64,000 nt of DNA, taken from Enterocloster bolteae (GTDB taxonomy: Bacteria; Bacillota; Clostridia; Lachnospirales; Lachnospiraceae). Of the stretch, positions 33,160-42,153 are shown one piece after another. A program made the position numbers and the translations under genes. The first letter of the stretch is position 1, and each line of letters starts with the position of its first letter. The DNA is taken from the NCBI RefSeq assembly GCF_002234575.2, contig NZ_CP022464.2, positions 5,642,001-5,706,000 of the forward strand, in the 5' to 3' direction. The notes beneath the pieces were generated by a model. That model made no database searches and was not told the origin of the DNA. It was given only the letters and a program-made list of their open reading frames with translations.

Positions 33160-35142
33160 TTACCTTATAATACCATCTTCACGGTAATCTTTCCAGACAT
33201 TTTCAAACCAGATTTCCTCGTCAGGAAGGGGTCTTACCGGCCTCCAGGATACGCGGCATTCTTTTCTGTCCGCCTCATAATAAATCTCCTGCAGTACGGT
33301 TGTGTCCGTCTCCTCCGTCCTGTTCCTGAACCGCTCATCCAAATGCGGGTTAGGTACCTGCCCCCCGGCATTATATACCAGATAGGATCCTCTGCTGATG
33401 CCCACTCTGGCGTCATAATCCCTCAGGGCCTCTAAATATACAAACTGGCTTATAAGAAGATGCTTCAGTTTATACAAATCCTTAAGTACCTCCGGCCCCT
33501 TAATCATAACCTTCTGCTCCAGCTGTTCCCTCTGTCTCAGGTTTTCCTCAAGCGCTGTCCGTATCCCTTCCTCTGAGCGGATACATGCACCATATTTGGT
33601 CATCCTGATTCCCAGCAGCCTTCGCTGGCCGGCCACATCCGTCATACAGCTTTCAGACCCGCGCAGGACGCGTTCTCCAAAGGCAGTCTCCTCTTCCACC
33701 TCCTTCATATGTCTGCTGAGGAACTGCTCCCTGGAGCAGGGTTCTCCTCCATACCGCTTCACAATATACTGGCTGGCGCGTATGGCGCCGACCTGCCCCG
33801 CATTCAGTGCGCTTCCTCCGGGACGGTATATGCCATGGGAACCATTAACCTCACCGACCGCAAAAAGATGCCGGATATTGCTCTCCCACCACTGGTTTCC
33901 TCCAATTCCCCCGTTGTTATGCTGGGCGCACACAGCTATCTCCAGATACTCTCCGGACAAATCAATGTGATGGCTGCTGTAAACTTCAATGGCCGACGGA
34001 TTCATATGTTTCAGCCGCTCATAGGGTGTATCCAAAAGAGCCCTGGAATTCTCAAGATATTCCCTTGCCTCACCTGCCAGGTACCGGAACGAGACATTTC
34101 CCCCTTCCGTCAGCGGGGACGGGTTATGCATGAAATCCAGAAAGACCCGTCTTCCCTTTAAGACTGTTTCCTGATAAACAAGCAGATCAATAAGGGATGA
34201 TCCCTGCCCTTCAACCTTTCTGGGGTCAAAGGGCCACTGATACCCTTTTAAGAAAATTGCCGTCAGAAGCTGTCTGGGCGTGTCAAAATAATCATTCAGG
34301 AATTCCCTCTCATGGCTTCCGTCCTGCTCCGCAGACAGATATCGGGGCAGGCATTGCTGGAATGTCCCTGACAGATTCCACCTGTGTTTTACAGATGCAA
34401 TTCCAAACTGGGACTCAGTCAGATTCTTTGCAACAGCTCCCGCCTCCAGCAGTACCCCCATTCCGCCTGTCTGGCTGACAGGATATACGCTGGCCTGATA
34501 CATTCCAGCTTCCCCGCCGGTGGCCCATATAATGTTGACTGCTGAAAATACGGCATACCGTTCATCGGGCGAAGCAGCCTTTTGTTTATTCAGGGCAATG
34601 ATGCCTGCCGCCCTCTTTTCACCGTCCTTCTCCTCTGTAAGCAGGCGTACTGCCTGATAGCCGTCAAAGAACGGTATTCCCCGTTCCTCTGCCTGGCGTT
34701 CCAAACATTCGGTCATGTATTTGGATGTCAGCGGCCCTGCGGAAATACCTCTCTTAAGAGGATCATGGTCCGTCTTATATCCCACATATTCCCCGCTCTT
34801 ATTAAAAGGGAAAGGAACTCCGATATCCACCAGATGGTAAAATGCCCTGAGAGAGCCTGCGGCCTCGGCCATGGCAATGTCTCCATCCACACATCCGCCC
34901 TCAAACAAGGTTTTTGCCATTTTCCGGACGCTGTCCGGTTCACTGCCGCACTGGGTCATCTTATAGTAGGTCTGTTTGTCTGAACCCGTATTCCTGGAAG
35001 TTCCCATGTACCGTCCTTCTGTAATCAGGGCAATGTTTTTCTGCCCCAGCTTATGAAGTGTTACGGCTGCATTAAGACCGGCTGCTCCGGTTCCGACTAT
35101 GATTGTATTGTATTGATAAAAAGGTATCCTGTTAATATCCAT
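33160..35142 (-). CDS. FAD-dependent oxidoreductase, fumarate reductase flavoprotein-like
   Basis: About 660 aa. FAD-binding Rossmann motif TIIVGTGAAGLNAA at the N terminus, SRNTGSDKQTYYK for FAD contacts, IWATGGEAGMYQ, and the late FAD/substrate motif with GEVNGSHGIYRPGGSALNAGQ. It belongs to the succinate dehydrogenase/fumarate reductase/aspartate oxidase superfamily. The position between two SDR genes and a TRAP transporter suggests oxidation or reduction of a sugar acid or a related carboxylate. Start is uncertain: ATG 35142 (with GGATGTGG upstream) or ATG 35157, which overlaps the upstream stop. Confidence 0.85.
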   Translation of the reverse strand: MDINRIPFYQYNTIIVGTGAAGLNAAVTLHKLGQKNIALITEGRYMGTSRNTGSDKQTYYKMTQCGSEPDSVRKMAKTLFEGGCVDGDIAMAEAAGSLRAFYHLVDIGVPFPFNKSGEYVGYKTDHDPLKRGISAGPLTSKYMTECLERQAEERGIPFFDGYQAVRLLTEEKDGEKRAAGIIALNKQKAASPDERYAVFSAVNIIWATGGEAGMYQASVYPVSQTGGMGVLLEAGAVAKNLTESQFGIASVKHRWNLSGTFQQCLPRYLSAEQDGSHEREFLNDYFDTPRQLLTAIFLKGYQWPFDPRKVEGQGSSLIDLLVYQETVLKGRRVFLDFMHNPSPLTEGGNVSFRYLAGEAREYLENSRALLDTPYERLKHMNPSAIEVYSSHHIDLSGEYLEIAVCAQHNNGGIGGNQWWESNIRHLFAVGEVNGSHGIYRPGGSALNAGQVGAIRASQYIVKRYGGEPCSREQFLSRHMKEVEEETAFGERVLRGSESCMTDVAGQRRLLGIRMTKYGACIRSEEGIRTALEENLRQREQLEQKVMIKGPEVLKDLYKLKHLLISQFVYLEALRDYDARVGISRGSYLVYNAGGQVPNPHLDERFRNRTEETDTTVLQEIYYEADRKECRVSWRPVRPLPDEEIWFENVWKDYREDGIIR

Positions 35143-35158
35143 ATGCTGAAACCACATC

Positions 35159-35923
35159 CTATAAACGCCGGATGTGGAACCCTCCATCCACATCTATGTA
35201 ATTGCCTGTCGTGTAACAGAAATCGTCGGAACAAAACGCCCTGACTGCCTTAGCCACATCCTCCGGAACTCCCCATCTCGCAATGGGGAACATCCCCTGT
35301 TTGATTAATTCCGTATACTTTTCTTCCACCTGGCTGGTCATATCGGTACGGATGACTCCGGGCCTTATTTCATATACAAATATGCCCTCAGGAGCCAGCC
35401 TGTCCGCAAAAAGCTTGGTGAGCATGGAGATTCCTGCCTTGGAAACACAGTACTCCCCTCTGTTAACGGATGATACCTGGGAGGAGCAGGATGAAATGTT
35501 GATAATTGTCCCTCGCTTGCCTCCATACACAGGCTGTTTCATCATCTGCCGTGCCACGGTCTGTGTCATGAACATATTTCCCTTTGTATTGGTCCCTATT
35601 ACATAGTCAAAGCTCTCCTCTGTCATATCCAGCAAATCCGCCCTTACCTTCGGCGCCACCCCCGCATTGTTGACCAGCACATGGATTTCCCCGAAGTGTT
35701 CTGCTGCTTCCCGGACAATACGGATTCTGTCCTCGGACTTTCCTATATCACCGGCATACCAGGCATAGGAAATACCTGCATCCCGGAGTGTTCTGGTACT
35801 TTCCGGATAAAAGGATTCACCGCGTGTAGCCATGACAGCAACCTGATAACCGTTTACCCCCAGTTCCCGCGCAATGGCCAAACCAATCCCCCTGCTTGCT
35901 CCTGTTACAAGTGCTGTCTTCAT
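35159..35923 (-). CDS. Short-chain dehydrogenase/reductase
   Basis: 254 aa classical SDR. Cofactor motif TGASRGIGLA, NNAG, catalytic Ser in ISSCSSQ, and YCVSK (Tyr-x3-Lys), then RPGVIRTDM and VDGGFHIRRL at the end. It reads as a 3-oxoacyl-ACP-reductase-like SDR, but the operon points to oxidation of a hydroxyl on a sugar acid. It starts 13 bp after the dctM stop. Confidence 0.9.
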   Translation of the reverse strand: MKTALVTGASRGIGLAIARELGVNGYQVAVMATRGESFYPESTRTLRDAGISYAWYAGDIGKSEDRIRIVREAAEHFGEIHVLVNNAGVAPKVRADLLDMTEESFDYVIGTNTKGNMFMTQTVARQMMKQPVYGGKRGTIINISSCSSQVSSVNRGEYCVSKAGISMLTKLFADRLAPEGIFVYEIRPGVIRTDMTSQVEEKYTELIKQGMFPIARWGVPEDVAKAVRAFCSDDFCYTTGNYIDVDGGFHIRRL

Positions 35924-35936
35924 ATCCGTTTACCTC

Positions 35937-37229
35937 CTATTTCATAATCAGTTCAGGCAGCGTCATTGTCAGCGCCGGAATGAAGGTCACAAGCAGTAAT
36001 GTGATGAGCATGGGAATGTATAACGGCAGCATGGCCTTTGAAACTTTTTCAATTTTCATATTTCCAATGGCGCATCCTGTAAACAATGCTGTTCCCACAG
36101 GCGGTGTACATAATCCGATTCCCAGATTCAGCATCATCATGACTCCAAACTGGATGGGACTCATTCCAAATTTTGTCACAACCGGAAGCAGTATGGGAGC
36201 CATAATAAGCACCAGAGGCGCCAGGTCCATAACGCATCCCAGCAAAAGCAGAATCAGGTTGATCAGAAGCAATACCACAATCTTGTTGTCGCTGATGCCA
36301 AGAAGCAGGTTTGTGGCCAGGGTGGGGACATTCAGATATGCCATCACCCAGCCGAAGGCGCCTGCCGCGGCAATAAGCGCATATACCATGGAAAGGGTTT
36401 TAATGGTATTTCCCAGCACTACCGGAATATCCTTAAAGCGAAGCTCCCTGTAAATAAAAAATCCTACGAACAGGCAGTAAATACAGGCGACTGCCGCTGA
36501 TTCCGTGGCGGTGAAAAAACCAGCTGATACGCCACCGATGATAATAACCATTGCAAGCATTGCGAAAAATGTATCCTTTGTAACCCTGAGTGCTTCCTTA
36601 AAAGGCAGCTTCTTTCCTTTGGGATAATGCTTTTTCTTGGAAATGATATAACACATTCCCATTATGAAAACCCCCAGCATAATACCCGGGATATAACCGG
36701 CGCAGAACAGGCTTCCCACAGACACGCCTCCTGCCACCATGGAGTACAGTACCATGTTGTGGCTGGGCGGGATGATCAGTCCCTGACAGGAGCTGGCCAC
36801 GGTAACTGCTATGGAAAAATCCTTTTCATATCCAGCCTCCTCCATCATGGGTATTTCCAGGGCTCCCAGGGATGACACATCGGCAATGGCAGAACCGGAG
36901 ATACCGCCGAACAGCATGGATGCCAGTACATTTACATGTGCCAGACCTCCGGTTATCTGCCCCACGCATACATTTGCAAAGGCCAGCAGGCGGCTGGATA
37001 TACCGCCTGCAGCCATGATTTCCCCCATAAGGATGAAGAAAGGGATTGCCAGCAGTGAAAATGAGTTAAGCTGTTTGGACATTTGCTGCACCAGGGTCAT
37101 GACAGGCACCTGGATATACAGCATGGTGAAGGCTGTGGATATAATCATTGAAAAGGTAATAGGGCATTTAATCATAATAAGCAGCACAAAGGTTATGAGA
37201 AGGATTGCGATAGCTATATTTGGGTTCAT
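35937..37229 (-). CDS. dctM: TRAP transporter large permease (DctM)
   Basis: 430 aa with about 12 hydrophobic segments across its whole length and DctM-typical stretches such as PFFILMGEIMAAGG, SGSAIADVSSLGALEIPMM, IIPPSHNMVLY and GLCTPPVGTALF. It carries substrate and sodium across the membrane, working with DctQ and the DctP binding protein encoded upstream. It overlaps dctQ by 4 nt. Confidence 0.95.
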   Translation of the reverse strand: MNPNIAIAILLITFVLLIMIKCPITFSMIISTAFTMLYIQVPVMTLVQQMSKQLNSFSLLAIPFFILMGEIMAAGGISSRLLAFANVCVGQITGGLAHVNVLASMLFGGISGSAIADVSSLGALEIPMMEEAGYEKDFSIAVTVASSCQGLIIPPSHNMVLYSMVAGGVSVGSLFCAGYIPGIMLGVFIMGMCYIISKKKHYPKGKKLPFKEALRVTKDTFFAMLAMVIIIGGVSAGFFTATESAAVACIYCLFVGFFIYRELRFKDIPVVLGNTIKTLSMVYALIAAAGAFGWVMAYLNVPTLATNLLLGISDNKIVVLLLINLILLLLGCVMDLAPLVLIMAPILLPVVTKFGMSPIQFGVMMMLNLGIGLCTPPVGTALFTGCAIGNMKIEKVSKAMLPLYIPMLITLLLVTFIPALTMTLPELIMK

Positions 37230-37762
37230 TCTTTTTCCTCCTCCTCTCTGTTAAACTTACCCGCATCATCGGTTTTCTTGTATTTCTTCAGGCCCATTAT
37301 ATCCAGGACCGTAAAGTAGATAATGGCAACGCCGCTGACCGGTATCATAATATACATAAGAGATGACGGCCATTTTGTTACCGGAAGCCTCGAATCCATG
37401 GTAGACAGCACCATCCGGACCCCGTAGACAGTGAAGAAAGCGCCTACCAGCAGCGTAATAATCCGGTTCAGCACATCAATCACATTCCTGATCTTTACCG
37501 GAAACTTATCATAAAACAGCTCCACGCCGATATGCAGGTTCTTTTCCGCCCCAATGGCAATGCCCAGGAACGCCATCCAAATCGTAAGCAGCAGCGCCAC
37601 CTCCTGGTTCCAGCGGATATTGGTCCGCAGTATATTCCTGCAGAATACCTGGGCGCATATGATTACGATTACAACGGCCAGGACCCACCTTGCATAACCA
37701 TATATAACCTTGTAAAACAGATTGAAAATATCAATTAGTACCTTCTTTATTCCTTTCAGCAT
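37226..37762 (-). CDS. dctQ: TRAP transporter small permease (DctQ)
   Basis: 178 aa with four transmembrane helices and the typical RTNIRWNQEVALLLTIWMAFLG region split over the second helix. It is the partner subunit of DctM. It starts 25 bp after the dctP stop. Confidence 0.93.
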   Translation of the reverse strand: MLKGIKKVLIDIFNLFYKVIYGYARWVLAVVIVIICAQVFCRNILRTNIRWNQEVALLLTIWMAFLGIAIGAEKNLHIGVELFYDKFPVKIRNVIDVLNRIITLLVGAFFTVYGVRMVLSTMDSRLPVTKWPSSLMYIMIPVSGVAIIYFTVLDIMGLKKYKKTDDAGKFNREEEEKE

Positions 37763-37787
37763 CTTCAGTCTCCTATATGCCAGTCCC

Positions 37788-38909
37788 CTACTTGCCTGCT
37801 TCTACAATCTGGTCAATGATGTCCTTATAGGCGCCGCCTTCATAGGAATACCAGATTGGCTCACAGGCGTCCTGGAACGCCTTTAATTCTTCCTCAGTCA
37901 ATTCAGTGATTGTGACATCCTGCTCCAGCAATTTCTGTTTGGATTCTTCCTCTGCCTCTGCCCACAGCTCCTTCTGGTACTCCCAGGATTCCAGAGCCGT
38001 GTCATCAATAATTTTAAGATCTTCTGCACTCAGTTTTTCACGTGACTTTTCGCCCATGACCAGGATGTCGGCCGACCTTGTATGATGGTCCTCCACAAAG
38101 TAGGGAGCCACTTCAAAATGGGACTGGTCCAGATAATTGACGATGGAATTCTCAGCAGCGTCCACAACGCCGGTCTGGAGCGCGGAATATACCTCGGAAT
38201 ACGCTGTCGCTACCGACTGGCCGCCTAAAGCCTCCACCATGGACATCATCAGTTCGGACTGCTGTACTCTTACCAGCATACCCTTCATGTCCGCAGGGGA
38301 ATGGATTTCCTTTTTGGTGTTATAGAAACATCTGGTTCCTCCGTCATAGTAGGTAAGGCCGTAAAGCTTCTTTTCCTTCATCTTATCCCCGCGCAGGATT
38401 CCCATACCGATATCCCCGCCATGTACCTTCCAGAAATGCTCTGTATTTTTATAAATATAAGGCATCATTAAGGCATTGTACTCATCCACAAAATTAGTCA
38501 TGGTGGACAGGTCGGCTTTTACAATATCCATGCCGCCATACTGGAGCTGCTCCAGGCAGGAGATGGCATCTCCAAGGGTGCCGTTGTTGTACACCTCAAT
38601 GTTGACCCGTCCGTCTGTGCGCTCCCTTACCTGGTCCGCAAACCACTCCACGGCTATAGTGGTACAGTTTCCATCCGGCTGGTTATTGGAAAGTTTTAAG
38701 GTGACTGTGTCACCGGATGCCTCAGTCTTGCTCTCCTCCTTATTCTCCTCCTGTGCGGTAGTATCTCCTTCTGTTTTTTCCTCTGCCTTAGCCTCTGTCT
38801 GTGTCTCTGAGCCGGAGGATGGTGCCGCTGTGGTTCCTGCATTTCCCCCTCCGCATGCTGTCAGTGTCATCACAAGACCCAGTGCCATCATAACGCTTCT
38901 TTTCTTCAT
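37788..38909 (-). CDS. dctP: TRAP transporter substrate-binding lipoprotein (DctP)
   Basis: 373 aa. Lipoprotein signal with lipobox LTAC and acylated C19, then a ~45-residue Glu/Thr/Lys-rich spacer, then a DctP-fold domain from about residue 68. The substrate carboxylate is expected to be held by the Arg in MLVRVQQS; ATAYSEVYSALQTGVVDAAEN is split across the usual family signature. It delivers an organic acid (uronate or hexonate by context) to DctQM. Confidence 0.94.
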   Translation of the reverse strand: MKKRSVMMALGLVMTLTACGGGNAGTTAAPSSGSETQTEAKAEEKTEGDTTAQEENKEESKTEASGDTVTLKLSNNQPDGNCTTIAVEWFADQVRERTDGRVNIEVYNNGTLGDAISCLEQLQYGGMDIVKADLSTMTNFVDEYNALMMPYIYKNTEHFWKVHGGDIGMGILRGDKMKEKKLYGLTYYDGGTRCFYNTKKEIHSPADMKGMLVRVQQSELMMSMVEALGGQSVATAYSEVYSALQTGVVDAAENSIVNYLDQSHFEVAPYFVEDHHTRSADILVMGEKSREKLSAEDLKIIDDTALESWEYQKELWAEAEEESKQKLLEQDVTITELTEEELKAFQDACEPIWYSYEGGAYKDIIDQIVEAGK

Positions 38910-38957
38910 TGTATTCTTCTCCTTTTATTCCTGCGCGTAACGCGCATAATTAACCTG

Positions 38958-39716
38958 TTACCTGGCAGAATACCCGCCGTCTATCGGAATCATGATCCCG
39001 GTTATATAATCCGATGCCCTGGAGGCAAGAAATACTGCCGGACCCTCAAAATCATCCGGGGTCCCCCAACGTCCCGCCGGAATTCGCTCATCCATGGGCT
39101 GCCGCCGCTTTGAATCACTCCAGATTGCCTTTGTAAGCTCTGTGGCTATGTAGCCCGGCGCAATGGCATTGACGCATATACCGTAAGGTGCAAATTCATT
39201 GGACAATGCCCTCGTCATGCCCATGACCCCGTGTTTGGAGCAGGTATAACCGCTGACCTCAACACCTCCGAAGGTGGTAAAAAGAGAGGCGGTATTGATG
39301 ATTTTCCCTTTCAACCCTTGGTCCCGAAAGTGAATGGCGGCCTTCTGGGACAACCGGTACGGCGCCTTCAGATTAACAGCAATTACCTTATCAAACATCT
39401 CTTCCGGATATTCAAATGCATTCTTCCGAAACTGCATACCTGCATTATTGCACAGGATATCCACATGACCGGCTTCTTCCAAAAGGCGTATCCACACCTC
39501 ATCCACATCAGAAGAAACTGACAAATCCACATGGTAACACCGGCACTCCCGCCCCAGATTTTCAACTGTCCTTCTGGTATCTTCCAAATCCCCGATATCC
39601 AGCGCAATGATATCTGCTCCTGCCCTGGCAAGCCCGGCTGCCATACCTTTGCCGATGCCTGTTGCACAGCCTGTAATCACTGCCTTTTTCCCTGCAAGAG
39701 AAAACAATGAATCCAT
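38958..39716 (-). CDS. KduD-like short-chain dehydrogenase
   Basis: 252 aa SDR close to KduD (2-dehydro-3-deoxy-D-gluconate 5-dehydrogenase) and gluconate 5-dehydrogenases: LFSLAGKKAVITG, CATGIGKGMA, NNAGMQFRK, YTCSK (Tyr-x3-Lys), VNAIAPGYIATELT, RIPAGRWGTPDD and SDYITG. First gene of the eight-gene leftward operon, with GGAGGGGAGG before the ATG and two LacI-type operators upstream. It probably interconverts keto-deoxy-sugar acids with NAD(H). The exact substrate is not proven. Confidence 0.88.
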   Translation of the reverse strand: MDSLFSLAGKKAVITGCATGIGKGMAAGLARAGADIIALDIGDLEDTRRTVENLGRECRCYHVDLSVSSDVDEVWIRLLEEAGHVDILCNNAGMQFRKNAFEYPEEMFDKVIAVNLKAPYRLSQKAAIHFRDQGLKGKIINTASLFTTFGGVEVSGYTCSKHGVMGMTRALSNEFAPYGICVNAIAPGYIATELTKAIWSDSKRRQPMDERIPAGRWGTPDDFEGPAVFLASRASDYITGIMIPIDGGYSAR

Positions 39717-39739
39717 ATGAAATCTTAACCTCCCCTCCC

Positions 39740-39753
39740 ATGAAAACGGTTTC
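39740..39753. promoter_or_regulatory. LacI-type operator, downstream copy
   Basis: ATGAAAACGGTTTC, near-palindromic and of LacI-family type. It lies 24 bp upstream of the KduD-like start and downstream of the predicted transcription start. Confidence 0.8.
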
Positions 39754-39769
39754 TTGTATCGTTATGTAC

Positions 39770-39798
39770 ATATTAACTCATGAAAACGGTTTCGTCAA
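39770..39798 (-). promoter_or_regulatory. Promoter of the sugar-acid operon
   Basis: Read leftward, TTGACG (-35, 39798-39793) and TAATAT (-10, 39775-39770) are separated by 17 bp. The upstream operator occupies the spacer. Confidence 0.85.
39780..39793. promoter_or_regulatory. LacI-type operator, upstream copy
   Basis: A second identical ATGAAAACGGTTTC, 40 bp (about four helical turns) from the first and inside the -35/-10 spacer. This is the classical layout for repression with looping. Confidence 0.85.
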
Positions 39799-39929
39799 GA
39801 GTAAATTGTAGATTTTTCAAATTATAATAAACAATATAATAAAAATGGAAAGGGATGAAGATTTTACCCTTCTTCCCTTTCCGTCTCTCCTGTAATCCCT
39901 GAAATCTATTATTAATTGGTTCTCCCTGT

Positions 39930-41213
39930 TCATCCCTTCTCCCGCTTCGCCGCCAGCAGCCTGTCCAGGTAAACAGACTTGAACTGTTTGCTGGCCATGG
40001 CCTGCTTAAGCGGCGGCAGCTCCAGGATAGCACTGAACAGGGCGGCCATGGCCCTGTGGTTGGAAAACGCCTGGTTGTCAAACACCAGATTTGCCAATGT
40101 TCCCTTCTCAATGGCCTGAAGAACAAATCTGTGGGTGCTGTACACCGGTGTGATGATCTGCTCCGTCCTGCGCTCCATGTGAATGGCCTTGACACCGCAG
40201 TTCCTGTCACATACGCCGCAGCCCAGACAAATATCCTTATCCACCACGGCCCGCTTCCTTCCGTTTTCTCCTTCCTCCATGGATATAGCCAATACCGGAC
40301 ATGTCTTTGCGCACTTTCCGCAGCCAACACACTGGTCCCCGGTAATATCAGGAATATAATTGGTGGTGGCCACCGGCTGCATGGGACTGAAATGCCTGGC
40401 AGCCTGGAGCGCCTCACAGCAGCACCCGCAGCAGTTGCAGATAAAAGCCGGGTGCTCCCGCACATTTTCCCCTATCTGTACCAGATTGCTGGCGTAGGAG
40501 CGTTCCAGCGCATCCAGCGCCTCCTCCCTGGAAATAAGTCTGCAGTAATCCCCGTGCTGGGCCAGGGAACGCGCCACATTGTCAAAGGTCAGGCATACAT
40601 CCCAGGGAGCGTTAATCTCGCAGGGATGGCCTGCGTGAGACATTTTATGACGGCAGTAGCATAGCCCCAGACCGATATACTCTGCCTCCTCCACGATGTG
40701 GGTCGCCCGCTCATAATCCAGGATGTGGTTCATCTTGTCATTGGTCAGAACCGGCTCCTGGACAAACACACGGCCCAGCTTTGTCTCCGTGGCATAAAAC
40801 AAATCCTTGATAAAATCCTCCTCCACATTCATATACTGGTAATACAATTCACTGAGATACTTTTGGTCAATATCTCCCCTGGTCCTCATCAGGGCAAATT
40901 CAATAAACCCGGCCATTGGCGGGGGCATCACGAATTTCCGCACCCCCTTGTCCCAGGAGTCCACCAGCAATGCCTTGCCGCACAGATGATCCAGTAGCTT
41001 TTCCGCCTTATACTCCGAAGTCCCCCATATCTTTGCCGCCTTTTTTATGGTAAACGGGCGAACCGGCAGCAGCGCCACCCATTTGGCCTCCTTTTCAGAA
41101 TATAGGACCTGCAGTATCTTATACAGTGTCTCAGAGGCCGGAGCCCCCTGGGTAAACCAGTTGATACGTTCACCCAGGTTCCGGTATGCGTCACGGGTTG
41201 TAAGATGTCCCAT
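39930..41213 (-). CDS. 4Fe-4S ferredoxin-type protein with N-terminal helical/winged-helix-like part
   Basis: 427 aa. The N-terminal 200 residues include a winged-helix-like stretch (FTIKKAAKIWGTSEYKAE). Two sets of extra Cys follow (GLCYCRHK..HPCE and FICNCCGCCCEAL), then two classical 4Fe-4S motifs, CVGCGKCAKTCPV and CLGCGVCDRNCGV (about 300-350), then a ~75-residue helical tail. It is probably a cytosolic electron carrier or redox-sensing protein; the partner is unknown. It diverges from the sigma-like gene across a region holding a LexA box. Confidence 0.8.
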   Translation of the reverse strand: MGHLTTRDAYRNLGERINWFTQGAPASETLYKILQVLYSEKEAKWVALLPVRPFTIKKAAKIWGTSEYKAEKLLDHLCGKALLVDSWDKGVRKFVMPPPMAGFIEFALMRTRGDIDQKYLSELYYQYMNVEEDFIKDLFYATETKLGRVFVQEPVLTNDKMNHILDYERATHIVEEAEYIGLGLCYCRHKMSHAGHPCEINAPWDVCLTFDNVARSLAQHGDYCRLISREEALDALERSYASNLVQIGENVREHPAFICNCCGCCCEALQAARHFSPMQPVATTNYIPDITGDQCVGCGKCAKTCPVLAISMEEGENGRKRAVVDKDICLGCGVCDRNCGVKAIHMERRTEQIITPVYSTHRFVLQAIEKGTLANLVFDNQAFSNHRAMAALFSAILELPPLKQAMASKQFKSVYLDRLLAAKREKG

Positions 41214-41452
41214 TGTCTTTACCTCCTCCTTGGATTTTCCTTGATTGTTCCCATTTTTTCCTCTGCCATACCGCGGAGTGACTGAACCCTCATTCCTGTC
41301 AGATAAACCGCGTCATGCCCGGGCATGGAACAACCGCTTCACCATCTACTTTAGCACTGCAAAAAATAATATTCAACAGAAAGTACATCACATGCTTCCT
41401 TTCCACAAAATCCTGTTTTGTTTCGTTGTTGTATACCATTCATCCGCCAAAT

Positions 41453-41466
41453 CGAACATATGTTCT
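41453..41466. promoter_or_regulatory. LexA (SOS) box
   Basis: CGAACATATGTTCT contains the perfect palindrome GAACATATGTTC, the core of the Gram-positive LexA consensus. It lies 8 bp upstream of the -35 element of the sigma-like gene promoter. Confidence 0.75.
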
Positions 41467-41474
41467 GATTTTTC

Positions 41475-41503
41475 TTGACAAAATCCCCCCTCAGTGATAT
41501 CTT
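41475..41503 (+). promoter_or_regulatory. Promoter of the sigma-region-4 gene
   Basis: TTGACA (41475-41480) is followed after 17 bp by TATCTT (41498-41503). The gene starts 45 bp further on. Confidence 0.7.
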
Positions 41504-41548
41504 TAAAATACATCACAGATTTCCTTTTCCACATGAGAGGTGGAAAAT

Positions 41549-41953
41549 ATGCAATATTACATACGCATTGATAACCGGAATGTATACGTGTCAGAAGAAA
41601 TTTATAAACTATACTGCAAAGGCGAGCGGAAGGAGCGGTATTTCCGGGAATCAGATATTCATAACAAGACATTTTATTATAATGCACTGGACACAGAAGA
41701 TTTTAACGGCTGTGATCTGTTTCAGGACACCCGAGCCAAGCCTGTGGATGAACAGGCAGAGGAAGCTCTGGAGCGCTCTCTGCTCTTTGAGGCCATGAAG
41801 GACCTGGACCCCAGAGAGAAGGATATCATACGCCGTATTTACTGTTACGACCAGTCCCTGCGCCAGATTTCCAGGGAAACCGGAGTTCCCGTAACCACCC
41901 TTCATTACCGTCATGGAAAGATCCTCCGCAAACTGCGCAGCCTCATGGCCTGA
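41549..41953 (+). CDS. Sigma-70 region 4-like regulator
   Basis: 134 aa. The C-terminal half is a sigma region 4 helix-turn-helix: EAMKDLDPREKDIIRRIY, then QISRETGVPVTTLHYRHGKILRKL. The N-terminal half has no region 2, so it is not a complete sigma factor; similar proteins occur on clostridial mobile elements and beside bacteriocin genes. I chose ATG 41549: AGAGG lies 8 nt upstream, while the GTG at 41540 has no site. The LexA box upstream suggests induction by DNA damage. Its targets are unknown; the adjacent module (43-52 kb) is the obvious candidate. Confidence 0.78.
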   Translation: MQYYIRIDNRNVYVSEEIYKLYCKGERKERYFRESDIHNKTFYYNALDTEDFNGCDLFQDTRAKPVDEQAEEALERSLLFEAMKDLDPREKDIIRRIYCYDQSLRQISRETGVPVTTLHYRHGKILRKLRSLMA

Positions 41954-41977
41954 AGGGAAGGTGCTGCACAGATTCTC

Positions 41978-42058
41978 ACAGGCATTTAGGCCAAAAGGCC
42001 GCCCGGGCCCACATTCAGGTATCTGTTTCACATGCCTGTCGGCTTTGGACGGCCTTTT
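41978..42058 (+). terminator. Terminator with overlapping alternative stem
   Basis: AAAAGGCCG (41993-42001) pairs with CGGCCTTTT (42050-42058) and is followed by T/C residues. ACAGGCAT (41978-41985) can pair with ATGCCTGT (42032-42039). The two stems interleave, so they exclude each other or form a pseudoknot. Confidence 0.5.
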
Positions 42059-42073
42059 CTATCCGGTTTTAAT

Positions 42074-42087
42074 CGAACATATGTTCT
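42074..42087. promoter_or_regulatory. LexA (SOS) box, second copy
   Basis: CGAACATATGTTCT, identical to the copy at 41453, here 67 bp before the TTG start of the LytTR gene. Confidence 0.75.
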
Positions 42088-42153
42088 GTATATCGGATGA
42101 ATCTTGTAACCACCCCATGAATGCTTTTAACCGGAACAAAGGAGGAATCTGGT

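Larger units (their letters stand above)
41214..41548. other. Divergent control region with an SOS box
   Basis: 335 bp between the 4Fe-4S and sigma-like genes. It contains a LexA box (41453-41466) and a good rightward promoter (41475-41503). No protein gene was accepted here. Confidence 0.6.

Noticed and set aside
39773..40465. A 230-codon frame overlapping the 4Fe-4S gene on the same strand
   Set aside because: It is a different frame of the ferredoxin-type gene, is Trp/Arg/Pro-rich without domain, and runs through the LacI operator region.
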